Part shown: piece after piece, positions 19,446 to 28,499 of the stretch | How positions within the stretch are numbered: the stretch's first letter is position 1 | Layout: each line of letters opens with the position of its first letter | NCBI GenBank assembly: GCA_023270155.1 | Contig: JAGLTB010000118.1 | Location: 1 to 40,187, forward strand | Direction of reading: 5' to 3' | Origin: Candidatus Heimdallarchaeota archaeon | Lineage (GTDB): Archaea > Asgardarchaeota > Heimdallarchaeia > Heimdallarchaeales > Heimdallarchaeaceae | Length of the DNA stretch: 40,187 nt | Made by a program: the position numbers and the translations under genes | The notes under the pieces: generated by a model | What the model was told of the DNA's origin: nothing | The model's database searches: none | What the model saw: only the letters and a program-made list of their open reading frames with translations

Positions 19446-20546
19446 CTATTCCGTTTTCGTAGCTTTTTCTACTTCTTCTTCTGCTTTTTCTTTATTGAGC
19501 TTCTTCTTCTTTTCCATTTCTCTAGCATTTACAAATGAAAGAACTGAAACTGCTGCAAAGAGAATTCCTGCACCTATTGCTTGGAATCTGTTTAATCCCC
19601 AGCCTAAGAAATAATAATTAACGAATATTGCTAATAAAGGAAATGCTAATTCAGCTATTCCAGCAATTGCTGCTCGTGTTCTTTTGAGTCCAAAATAATA
19701 AAGAGCTAATGGGAGTACTCCTCCTGTTAAAAGAGCAAAATAGATGATACAAACACCAATTGGTAATTGCCATCCCCAATCTGCTTTGAAAATAGTGACG
19801 TTTTCAGCTAACATACTGAAATATTCACCTTTATAGGTAAACAATACTACATTAAATACAACTAAAAAAATGAAACCACCGATATATCTTAATAGAGTAA
19901 GATCCCAGAAATCCACTTTTTTTGTTAATATTCGACCAAATACTGTAGAACCTCCCCAAAGAGTAGCAGCAAGAAGAGAGCACAAAATTGCAATAAGACC
20001 TGTATAATCAAATGTTTGAACACTAGCTTGAATATCAGGAGTTACAATAAAACCAATTCCTACAATCGCTAAACCGAGAGTTGACCAAAAAAGAATAGTT
20101 GGTCTCTCCTTAAGGATAAAGAATGCAAAAATGAGAGTTATCAGAGGTTGTGCTTTCTGCAACAAAATTGCTATTGTTGGATTTCCTAGAGCAAATGATA
20201 TTAGAAAGAAGAAAAGTCCTAAAGCTGAACCACCAAAGGATATGAAGAAAACTGCAAACCAATCTCTTTTGTTAAAACTTTTAACAGCTTCTTTCAAATT
20301 CTTGAATCCTCTGGTTATCCATAAAATTGGAAATAGAATCAAGAATCCAAACAAATGCTCTATCATCGCTATAAATGATGACATTCTTGGAAAAGCCATC
20401 GTACCTGCTAATCCTTCTTCCCACAGATGAGGAGCTTTGAAAAGAACAGGATATCTTACAGGTGCATCAAAAGCTCTTGCTGCATTCGCTATAGAAATAA
20501 TAGCTGGACCTAGAGCTTGTCCCTTTAACTTCTTATCTTCACTCAT
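19446..20546 (-). CDS. DMT superfamily transporter (EamA-like)
   Basis: About ten TM segments; NPTIAILLQKAQPLITLIFAFFILKERPT...LAIVGIGFI and GIAELAFPLLAIFVNYYFLG repeats typical of EamA. Confidence 0.85.
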   Translation of the reverse strand: MSEDKKLKGQALGPAIISIANAARAFDAPVRYPVLFKAPHLWEEGLAGTMAFPRMSSFIAMIEHLFGFLILFPILWITRGFKNLKEAVKSFNKRDWFAVFFISFGGSALGLFFFLISFALGNPTIAILLQKAQPLITLIFAFFILKERPTILFWSTLGLAIVGIGFIVTPDIQASVQTFDYTGLIAILCSLLAATLWGGSTVFGRILTKKVDFWDLTLLRYIGGFIFLVVFNVVLFTYKGEYFSMLAENVTIFKADWGWQLPIGVCIIYFALLTGGVLPLALYYFGLKRTRAAIAGIAELAFPLLAIFVNYYFLGWGLNRFQAIGAGILFAAVSVLSFVNAREMEKKKKLNKEKAEEEVEKATKTE

Positions 20547-20653
20547 ATAATCACATATAGTTTTTGGGAATATTGTAATTGCGAACAGATATTCAGTTAC
20601 TCATTTAATAAATATTGTTATCCAATAATTTGTAACAAAAGAATTTTAGAATT

Positions 20654-22483
20654 CTAGGAAGAACTAGCTGTAACATCCTTTGATATGAATTTATCATATA
20701 ATTCTTGATAAATCGAAACCAATGTTTCTGTAGCTATTTCCTTTTCAAAGAGTCTTTTTTCTTTGTTTTCAGGTTTTCTTCTTTCGAATAATTTTACTAA
20801 TCTTCTGTAAATTGATTTCATTAAAGACCAAAGTAGAACTGCTGGTAATAGAATGATTTTAAGAAGTACTTTTCCAACTCTTCTAAAGAATTTTCGAAAG
20901 TCAATATTATGCTCTTTTCTAACATCGGGTTTCTTTCCCTTCTCTTTTAATGAGAAATAGGTTTCTGTAAATATGGTTCTTATTTCTCTGAATCGTTTTA
21001 TTATAATCTGTACTATATACTTAATTTCCCAAATAGCTAAAAATGGAGCTATCAGAGGTAAAGATGCATATCCTACATATTTCATTGCGTCCATATCTTC
21101 TAATGATTTGATATAACGTTTGATGGGAGTTGCAAATAAAATCTTGTAAAGATAGAAAATTAAATGCTTTATGTAGAGAAGTAATGAGTATAATATTATC
21201 AACAACGGGAGAGAAATCCCTAAGAAGAAGAATCCAATAAATTTGAAGATCCTAACATATTTGTTCATAGGTCTGAAAGTATCAGTTATATACTGTTGTG
21301 AGCCCAAAGCAAGCGATAGAGCTAATTTCTGATATTCGATATCAGATATTATCTGCTTGTATTTCTTCTCTTGATTTGATATTCCTTTCAATGCCCCAGT
21401 TACAATTACAGATTTATAGAGAAGGTCAGTAATTACTCCATCTCTAATCCTTTGGATTATTGAATTTAAAGCAATTTTCACATCATCATCAGAGAGTTTG
21501 TTTTTATTTTTAAATTTTTCAAAAGCTTCTTTTCTTCTCCAATAGAAGAATGAAGATTCCTTACTCCAAATCAACAAAGCAAACGATCTCGCAGTTTGTT
21601 CAGTTACTTTGGTAAGATCAAACCCTTCTAATGGAACTTCAACTCTTTTTAGGAGCACTTCAAGCATTTCTTTTGATCTGTCAGGGACATTATTTGCATC
21701 TAGTGCCAACAAGCCTTTAACCTTCGCTTTTATCGTAATAAATTCATCAGTCAAATCTAATTTGAATTCCTCATATGTTTCTGAGGAAATAGGAGGTGCA
21801 TCAAAAAAATTAAAGCTACTGCGTCCTAGATAATAAGGAATTGAGAATAAATTCTCTATATCCTGATATAAAGCTGCCCAGCGATATGCTCCTAATCTCA
21901 TGAAAATCTTACTTGTATTATGAAAAACAACATAAAGAGGACCAAAAACTGTGATAATCCACGATATAATCAACATAATGGTTCCTAATGCTAACCCAAT
22001 TACGATTGTTGGAATTTCTGGCCATTTATTACTGATCATAACAACTATTTTTTCTCCCCAAATAGCAGAGGGGATGACAATGAGTAAAATAGGAGTGATA
22101 CCCATACTAATTGCTTGGCCTATAGTTCTTCGTAAAGGATAAGCTTTTTTCACTTTTTGTCCTTTAAGTTCAAGCTCTTCTAATTCTTCTTTAACCTCAA
22201 CAACTTCTTTTGATTTTTTTCCAGCAAACATTTCCGAAGCTGCTGTTGTTGATTTTCTTACCATTTCAAAGAATGGAACATATTCCCTCAGTGATTTTGG
22301 AATTAAGAAATCAAAAATGATTAAGAATAACTTTGCTCCAACAAAAACTGTAGTAAATAAACTAGTCAGAAAGGACACAGAAATGCTTGTAGCTCTTGTG
22401 AATTCCTGTTTTTTATCTATGACTTCAGCATTCTCAACTTCATCATTTTGCTCTATTTTAGAAGTTTCACTATCTGATGACAT
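20654..22483 (-). CDS. Large multi-TM protein of unknown function, paralogue of 38128-39840
   Basis: Shares KAYPLRR, GAYRWAALYQ, SFNFFDAPPISSETYEEFKLDL, TGALKG...SDIEYQKLALSLALGSQQYI and a C-terminal FEKEIATETLVSIYQELYDKF with the 38128 protein. Confidence 0.85.
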   Translation of the reverse strand: MSSDSETSKIEQNDEVENAEVIDKKQEFTRATSISVSFLTSLFTTVFVGAKLFLIIFDFLIPKSLREYVPFFEMVRKSTTAASEMFAGKKSKEVVEVKEELEELELKGQKVKKAYPLRRTIGQAISMGITPILLIVIPSAIWGEKIVVMISNKWPEIPTIVIGLALGTIMLIISWIITVFGPLYVVFHNTSKIFMRLGAYRWAALYQDIENLFSIPYYLGRSSFNFFDAPPISSETYEEFKLDLTDEFITIKAKVKGLLALDANNVPDRSKEMLEVLLKRVEVPLEGFDLTKVTEQTARSFALLIWSKESSFFYWRRKEAFEKFKNKNKLSDDDVKIALNSIIQRIRDGVITDLLYKSVIVTGALKGISNQEKKYKQIISDIEYQKLALSLALGSQQYITDTFRPMNKYVRIFKFIGFFFLGISLPLLIILYSLLLYIKHLIFYLYKILFATPIKRYIKSLEDMDAMKYVGYASLPLIAPFLAIWEIKYIVQIIIKRFREIRTIFTETYFSLKEKGKKPDVRKEHNIDFRKFFRRVGKVLLKIILLPAVLLWSLMKSIYRRLVKLFERRKPENKEKRLFEKEIATETLVSIYQELYDKFISKDVTASSS

Positions 22484-22547
22484 AATAAAACGTAGGAATC
22501 ATTGAATTTTAATATTTTGTAAGTGCTAATGCATAGAATCTATTGAA

Positions 22548-24500
22548 TTATTTTATCAGATGGTTGGAGATGTGATCCTCTATAGTATTGATTTCTTCTT
22601 GAGTACAGTCATATATTTGATAAACTAGCTCATCTATTTTCTTATCAATTTCCTCGTCATATTCTGTAAGCATTTGATTAACATATCCTTCTAATAACCG
22701 TTGATTTGATTCAGAAGGAATAAGAAACGGTAGGTCATGAATAAACGTTGGTAAATAATGAAGATATTTACCCATGATTTCTGAACCTGAGAACATTATA
22801 TTATGCATGTAACTAAACAATTTACTATTCAATAGTCCTAAAATGCATTCTAACGAAAGATTTAGTAGTTTTCCAATATCTCGTAGGTGTCCTAAAAGAA
22901 AAATATCTTTACACGCGTAACCTTGCTTATCTATAGTTGCTCTCATTCTCAAAGCGTGTTGACAAATGATGATCTTTTTCTCCTTGAAGTATTTCAAATC
23001 TTGAAAATTATTTTTAAGAGCTTTTGATTTTTCTCTATCGTAATCTAGCCAGAAACCATTCCACGTTACTTTATATCTCTCAACTTCTCTATTTCCACCA
23101 AAAGGTTTACCCCCCAGTAATTTTTGTGGATTTACTCCTTTTGGAGTTTTGGAAACAAATTGCTCCCTTAATCCTTTCCTATGAAAAGAGATAGCCCATC
23201 TGAATCTTACGATATCCCCAAGAGAGTGTTGAGATTGAGATAATGTTCTTTCCAAGAAGGGGAAAGCAATGTTCTGAGGGAAGTAGATGGTTTTATTTAT
23301 TGTTCTTTCGAAAAATTCAGGACAAATATACTCAGCTCTAGTATGTAGATCAGATGATGAAATTTTTTCCAACTCAACGTTTGTGAGCATTTTAATTGGG
23401 TCTTCTTTCTTTCTTTGTTTATTCAGCAGTAAAATTATAGGATATACAGCTGGTTGGAAAACTTTCTGATGAGCTAAATTCAGGATTTGAGAGATAAGGT
23501 TCTCCTCTAGAAATCTTTCCCTGAATCGTCTTGCGAATTTGGATATAAGGAATTTATTAGGAATTATATATCCTAATTTACCTGTATCTTTTAACATACT
23601 TGCTCCTAATACTAGGAATAATGCGTAAATATCATAATGTCTCCTAGCGTCTTCTGGAAAATTCTCTTGGCAAATTTTCTTTGTTCTTGTATCCATTTTC
23701 TTCGATTCTATATATGGAGGATTTCCTACCACATAATCGAATTTGCTTGTCTTGATCTCTTTAATTATATCAGAGTCAGAATTGCCTTTTCGAACCATCG
23801 AATTTGTTTTGTGTACATTTATTGTTATTGGATTTTCTAAAGGATAATCAGCTTTGAGAGTTTCTATTAGCACCATTACTATGTTGATCTTTGATAATAA
23901 TACAGCAATAGAATCTATATCAAATCCAAAAATTGTTTTCTCCGTAAACCTAACAATTCTTTGTGGAGATAAATGTTGTTTCTTACCTAAAGCACATATT
24001 CTCCTTGTTGCTCTAGATAAAAACAATCCGGATCCACATGCTAAATCTATTAATTTCGCTGACTTTGAATTCTCAATTGATAATGGATAGTTAAGCTGTT
24101 CCAGAATATAATCAATAATTGGTAGTGGAGTGAAAACTATTCCTCTATTCTGTTTTTTTGTTTCTGATATGATTTGTTGATATAGTAAACCAAAAGGGTC
24201 ATCCTTTTCATTGAATTCTTTTGAAGCGAAAATATCTCTTAATTCTTGATAGAATGCTATGTACTTTCCATCAAATTTCTTTGAAAAAATTCCTGAGAAG
24301 TGACGTTTAGCTTTTTCATATTTTTCTGTTAAATTATTAGTATTTTTTAATAATCCGTTTTTATCAGCAATATGAATTAAGAATAACTCCCCCAAGATTT
24401 GAAAATTCCTAAAAACAAGATTTCGACCATTAAGATTGTTATTTGTATTATAATAGTTTATTTTATTATATGTAACTAAAAGCTCAGAGGTTATATCCAT
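22548..24500 (-). CDS. N6-adenine DNA methyltransferase, Eco57I/TaqI-C-like, solitary
   Basis: GIVFTPLPIIDYIL, LIDLACGSGLFLSRATRRI (SAM motif I), VVGNPPYIESKK (motif IV NPPY), C-terminal specificity-type region ending IDELVYQIYDCTQEEINTIE. Confidence 0.88.
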   Translation of the reverse strand: MDITSELLVTYNKINYYNTNNNLNGRNLVFRNFQILGELFLIHIADKNGLLKNTNNLTEKYEKAKRHFSGIFSKKFDGKYIAFYQELRDIFASKEFNEKDDPFGLLYQQIISETKKQNRGIVFTPLPIIDYILEQLNYPLSIENSKSAKLIDLACGSGLFLSRATRRICALGKKQHLSPQRIVRFTEKTIFGFDIDSIAVLLSKINIVMVLIETLKADYPLENPITINVHKTNSMVRKGNSDSDIIKEIKTSKFDYVVGNPPYIESKKMDTRTKKICQENFPEDARRHYDIYALFLVLGASMLKDTGKLGYIIPNKFLISKFARRFRERFLEENLISQILNLAHQKVFQPAVYPIILLLNKQRKKEDPIKMLTNVELEKISSSDLHTRAEYICPEFFERTINKTIYFPQNIAFPFLERTLSQSQHSLGDIVRFRWAISFHRKGLREQFVSKTPKGVNPQKLLGGKPFGGNREVERYKVTWNGFWLDYDREKSKALKNNFQDLKYFKEKKIIICQHALRMRATIDKQGYACKDIFLLGHLRDIGKLLNLSLECILGLLNSKLFSYMHNIMFSGSEIMGKYLHYLPTFIHDLPFLIPSESNQRLLEGYVNQMLTEYDEEIDKKIDELVYQIYDCTQEEINTIEDHISNHLIK

Positions 24501-24572
24501 TATATGTCTTCAGTATAATTTCATTAAAAAATCTATCTTGTAAGTACAAATATTTTTAGCAATCATCAGCTT

Positions 24573-25745
24573 ATGTATACTATGGTATCACGTTTTCTTC
24601 TCTGTACAGATATAGAAAAGAAAGCGGAAGAAGATCTTTTGTCAATCTTAATCTCTGATAATCCTGATCCAAAACTTTTCAATTATTCCCCCTATATCCT
24701 GAGGAGAGTAAATGAAAAATTGTTAGAAGAGGGAAGATCAATAGGATTAGGATACATATCTGATAGAAAAATAGTTGATTCATATTGGGAATCCAACCCA
24801 TATGAAATGAAAAATGATTTAGAAATACGAATAATTTATGGTTCTCATGTAGAATGTCCAGATGAAATTCTTCTTTTTCTAAAGGATAACACTGTAAGAA
24901 ATAAATTGCTCTCAGATCTGGAATCTATACCAAAACTAAGAGTTCGAAATAATTTTCTTTTTAGATTTAGAACACCTTATAGAGATAGTACACTTGATGA
25001 TATCTGCGAACAGATTAGAAGTTTAGCAGTTGAAAAGAATCTGAAAACTGAAACAGAAATTTTCTATTTAGAAACTGAAATAACTGAAACTGATAACTTT
25101 CTAATACGCTGGAATATTCCTGAGAAATTCTCATTTAAATGTTTAAAATGTAATTTCTGTGAATATCCTAGCAATTTTTCTGCTAATCCAATACCTAACA
25201 ATCTAGGAAACACTGAGGAATTCTTAATTACTTTCGGAAATAAAATTTGCTTTCCATGTAACTTGCCTTCACTTAGTTATTCAGAAGCTATGAAAATATC
25301 GGAAGAATACAACTACTCTCTTAATGATATCTCAAGACCTATTTTTGGTAAAGAAAGAGTAAATACTGATAAAATGGAAGTTGGTTTGTGTATAAAACAA
25401 AACGATGGATTATGTATCTTTCAAGAAATAAAGACTAGAGAATGCAAGATATACAACCATGCACCTTTTAATTGTAAATTTTATCCTTTTTTGGTTTCAA
25501 AAGTAAGTGATAATGAGATAAGTGTAGACTTAGATTTTCCATGTCCAGGAGTTGGAAAAGGTAGTAGTGTTAATATGGAAAAAAAACTCTCCCAATTACA
25601 AGCACATCTAAACAAAACTACACAACAATTCGAGACAAGTATGGATGAAATTAATAATATGTGGGGGAAACAAGCAATTTGGAGAGAAGGAGAGAGAGTC
25701 ACAGATGAAGATGTAAAATATTCAAAAACTGCTTTCTTCCCATAG
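24573..25745 (+). CDS. YkgJ-like zinc/iron-chelating domain protein with N-terminal extension
   Basis: CLKCNFCEYPSNF...ICFPCNLPSLSYSEAMKI...GLCIKQNDGLCIFQEIKTRECKIYNHAPFNCKFYPF: Cys pattern of the YkgJ/CxxCxxCC family. Confidence 0.65.
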   Translation: MYTMVSRFLLCTDIEKKAEEDLLSILISDNPDPKLFNYSPYILRRVNEKLLEEGRSIGLGYISDRKIVDSYWESNPYEMKNDLEIRIIYGSHVECPDEILLFLKDNTVRNKLLSDLESIPKLRVRNNFLFRFRTPYRDSTLDDICEQIRSLAVEKNLKTETEIFYLETEITETDNFLIRWNIPEKFSFKCLKCNFCEYPSNFSANPIPNNLGNTEEFLITFGNKICFPCNLPSLSYSEAMKISEEYNYSLNDISRPIFGKERVNTDKMEVGLCIKQNDGLCIFQEIKTRECKIYNHAPFNCKFYPFLVSKVSDNEISVDLDFPCPGVGKGSSVNMEKKLSQLQAHLNKTTQQFETSMDEINNMWGKQAIWREGERVTDEDVKYSKTAFFP

Positions 25746-25750
25746 ATTAT

Positions 25751-26242
25751 TTACATATATCTTAATTTTAATCGATTGTATTTTGCACTGCAAGTAGAAC
25801 AGAGGGTTGATGGTTTGTTAATCAATACTTCAAAGCTTTCTGCGGAATGCATTATACATTCATTTCTACAGGCACTCAATCCCAAAACTATTCCAACAAA
25901 ATATGCAGCTGCTTTGGCAACCAAAGTTCTAGTAGCCATTTTTGCGGAAGAAACAACACTCCCTTTTAACAGTTCTGCATAACCAAAAACTGATTTTTGA
26001 TCTAAAGAAATAGGTACAGTGATTAACCACAAGAAAAATGATAATCTTTCTGCTACCATCTGATCAAGAAGATTACGAACATCATATGCATTTGTAAGAT
26101 CATCCCAAGCATTTACTCTAGGAATATGAACTCCTACTGAACGAAACTGCAGATCATACAAATCCCTGAGTACATTTTCTACATGTTCAGAGATTTCATC
26201 TGCAATTTTTTCACAATAATATATCTTGAAATCCTTGGGCAA
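25751..26242 (-). CDS. Archaemetzincin-family protein, predicted catalytically inactive
   Basis: IPRVNAWDDLTNAYDVRNLL, VFGYAELLKGSVVSSAKM, then YFVGIVLGLSACRNECIMHSAESFEV...PSTLCSTCSAKY aligns with the archaemetzincin HExxHxxGxxHC...CxM...CxxC region. Confidence 0.75.
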   Translation of the reverse strand: MPKDFKIYYCEKIADEISEHVENVLRDLYDLQFRSVGVHIPRVNAWDDLTNAYDVRNLLDQMVAERLSFFLWLITVPISLDQKSVFGYAELLKGSVVSSAKMATRTLVAKAAAYFVGIVLGLSACRNECIMHSAESFEVLINKPSTLCSTCSAKYNRLKLRYM

Positions 26243-26315
26243 ATGTAATCAGTATCAAACTTGTTTTTAACACTAATAATATTTATGTTAATCTCAATCA
26301 GATTTAATTAGAGAT

Positions 26316-26786
26316 TCATTTTTCTTTCATACGATAAATTGCCTTAGAGATCAGTTTAGCTTCTTTTCCCATTTTAAGTAAAATTTCTATCTCACCATCA
26401 TCTATCTTAAGTTTAAAATCTCTCTCTATTTTCATATTGGGAGGAAGATTATAACCAGAATAGAAAGAACTTGTCATTTTGAGAAGTTTAGTTCTTTTTG
26501 ATGAGATTAGAGAATTAATCTCAATATATCCTTCTTCATTAAATACAAAGTGCTTTAATTCATCTTTTAATTTATCAAAAAAGAAGAAACCTGTTTCAAG
26601 GATTCTTTCTTCGTTTCCAAGATTAATTTTCTGCTTATACTGTATAATATCTATTCCATGATGAGTGAATATAATAGTCGATGTTGTTTTTTTTCCATCT
26701 TTTTCTATATTCCCTTCCCACCTTCCGATCAAGTCAGACATATCATGTATTGGATTATAGAATTCCATTCTATTTTTCTCAAACAA
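26316..26786 (-). CDS. Hypothetical protein, possible lipocalin/nitrobindin-like beta-barrel
   Basis: LIGRWEGNIEKDGKKTTSTIIFTHHG then alternating beta-strand pattern; only the LxGxWxG start suggests the fold. Confidence 0.45.
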   Translation of the reverse strand: MFEKNRMEFYNPIHDMSDLIGRWEGNIEKDGKKTTSTIIFTHHGIDIIQYKQKINLGNEERILETGFFFFDKLKDELKHFVFNEEGYIEINSLISSKRTKLLKMTSSFYSGYNLPPNMKIERDFKLKIDDGEIEILLKMGKEAKLISKAIYRMKEK

Positions 26787-26829
26787 ATGAATTTAAAAAC
26801 TCTCGCTTTGATTTGAATCTATCCTTAAT

Positions 26830-27558
26830 GTGAGATTTATGATTGATTTAGAAAGAAACACTGTAAATGGCTGGGAAATCGAAAATGATCTTCTAATCGA
26901 AGCTCTTACACATCCAAATTTAACTAACATAAGACCTGAACAGGATAATTTTGAGAGATTGGAATTCTTGGGAGACGCAGTATTGGATGTTTTTACTGCA
27001 GAATGGTTGTACAAAAATCTAGAAGAGGATGTGGGGATTCTATCGAAACTCAGGTCTCTTCTAGTTCAAACTGAAAGTTTAGCTGAGATAGGAAAAGAAA
27101 TTAATTTACACAAGAAACTAATAGTTCGTCCCAAATATACAATCACAACAACTGATATAGAAGATTGTCTGGAAGCAATTTTCGGAGCAGTTTACCTTTC
27201 TAAAGGGATTGATATTGCAAGAGAATTTTTCGATCAACTTTTTCTTGGAGATTTGGAAAAGTTTCGTAAAGATCTCTCAGATACAAAGAAAAGAAAAAAA
27301 TTATTAAAATTAGCTGTCTGTGAAGTTAATCCAATTAATCTATTGCAAGAAATTTGTCAAAAGAGAGGATATGAACTTCCTACTTACAGACTTCTAGCAA
27401 AGAAAGGAAAAGAACACGAACCCCTCTATATTATGGAGTGCATAGTAAAAATAGATGCTGTTGAATATAAAGGGGAAGGGAAAGGTAGAAATAAGAAACA
27501 AGCAAGAATGGAAGCAGCTGAAGTTATTAACAAGCAATTAAAGATTAAAAGACGATGA
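26830..27558 (+). CDS. rnc: Ribonuclease III with C-terminal dsRBD
   Basis: NFERLEFLGDAVLDVFTAEWLY (signature), DIEDCLEAIFGAVYLSKG (second catalytic D/E), C-terminal NPINLLQEICQKRGYELPTYRLLAKKGKEHEPLYIMECIV...GEGKGRNKKQARMEAAEVINKQL (dsRBD). Confidence 0.93.
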   Translation: MRFMIDLERNTVNGWEIENDLLIEALTHPNLTNIRPEQDNFERLEFLGDAVLDVFTAEWLYKNLEEDVGILSKLRSLLVQTESLAEIGKEINLHKKLIVRPKYTITTTDIEDCLEAIFGAVYLSKGIDIAREFFDQLFLGDLEKFRKDLSDTKKRKKLLKLAVCEVNPINLLQEICQKRGYELPTYRLLAKKGKEHEPLYIMECIVKIDAVEYKGEGKGRNKKQARMEAAEVINKQLKIKRR

Positions 27559-27589
27559 ATTCACTTGATTTTCTTATTGTCTCACAAGG

Positions 27590-27598
27590 TTTAAGTAA
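27590..27598 (+). promoter_or_regulatory. TATA-like box
   Basis: TTTAAGTAA centred about 26 nt upstream of ATG 27620. Confidence 0.35.
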
Positions 27599-27619
27599 TT
27601 TCTTATACAATTATTATTG

Positions 27620-28447
27620 ATGAACGAAATTAGCTTTGATATTCAAAAAGCTATTAATTATGTATCGGAAAAATGTAAGAAAACTGATAAGTATAAATTA
27701 CATTTACTACTGGATGAACTTGAAGATGCTGAATTAGAAGTGAAAGAACTCTTGTTGATTCAGAATGAAGATGGGGGAATGCCATATAGATTCGAAAGAG
27801 ATTCAATTAGTACGATTAGCTCAACAATTATGTTCTTTAAAGACATCTTACTTCTAAATCAAGACTCACTAGTAACGGAGGAGTTAGAGAAAGCAATACA
27901 ATATCTCCTATCCCTACAAAAAATAGATGGTTGCTTTGAGGAACCGTCAGAAATTGGAAAACTTGACTGTGCTGTTTGGGAAGCCCCTGGTTTTGAATCT
28001 ACACAATTATATTGTACTTCTGTTGTGATTAATTTTCTTTGTGGAACAAATATGCAGAATGTAGAAGATGCAATTGTGTGTGGTTTGAATTTCTTATCAA
28101 AGAAATGGGATGATGATAAAGGATTCAGGAGTTATCCCCATTCTCTCTGGAATGCAATACCAGTTTTTATTAGTAAAAAGGGAGAAAATGATTCAATTTC
28201 TAGAAGAGGAGCTGAAATGCTTGAAACTTTACAACTACGAAATTATCCTTCCTCCTCATTAGTATCAATGATAGAAGCTTTTATTCATGCTAACCTTGAA
28301 AATCACAGTTTTGTGAACAAATTATTCGAAATTCTATCAACACGTCAACTACCAGATGGAAGATGGACATCAGAAGATGGAGAGGAATTTGATCTAGCAA
28401 CCACTCTGACTATGCTAATGATTCTAAAGAGATTAGATAGAATATAA
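27620..28447 (+). CDS. Terpenoid-cyclase/prenyltransferase alpha-alpha toroid-like repeat protein
   Basis: Repeats ELLLIQNEDGGMPYRFERDSIST, AIQYLLSLQKIDGCFEEPSEIG, GLNFLSKKWDDDKGFRSYPHS, LFEILSTRQLPDGRWTSEDGEEFDLATTLTMLMIL are squalene/prenyl-type. Track start is TTG 27617; ATG 27620 preferred. Confidence 0.7.
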   Translation: MNEISFDIQKAINYVSEKCKKTDKYKLHLLLDELEDAELEVKELLLIQNEDGGMPYRFERDSISTISSTIMFFKDILLLNQDSLVTEELEKAIQYLLSLQKIDGCFEEPSEIGKLDCAVWEAPGFESTQLYCTSVVINFLCGTNMQNVEDAIVCGLNFLSKKWDDDKGFRSYPHSLWNAIPVFISKKGENDSISRRGAEMLETLQLRNYPSSSLVSMIEAFIHANLENHSFVNKLFEILSTRQLPDGRWTSEDGEEFDLATTLTMLMILKRLDRI

Positions 28448-28471
28448 CATATAGAATAGATTCAAAAAAGC

Positions 28472-28478
28472 TTATATT
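28472..28478 (+). promoter_or_regulatory. TATA-like box
   Basis: TTATATT centred 25 nt upstream of ATG 28500. Confidence 0.45.
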
Positions 28479-28499
28479 TCTTACATATCTTCATCAAAT

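Noticed and set aside
22548-26242. Defence island built from the methyltransferase, YkgJ-like protein and pseudo-archaemetzincin
   Set aside because: The genes are not all on one strand, no nuclease or helicase is present, and YkgJ/archaemetzincin proteins have no established link to defence.
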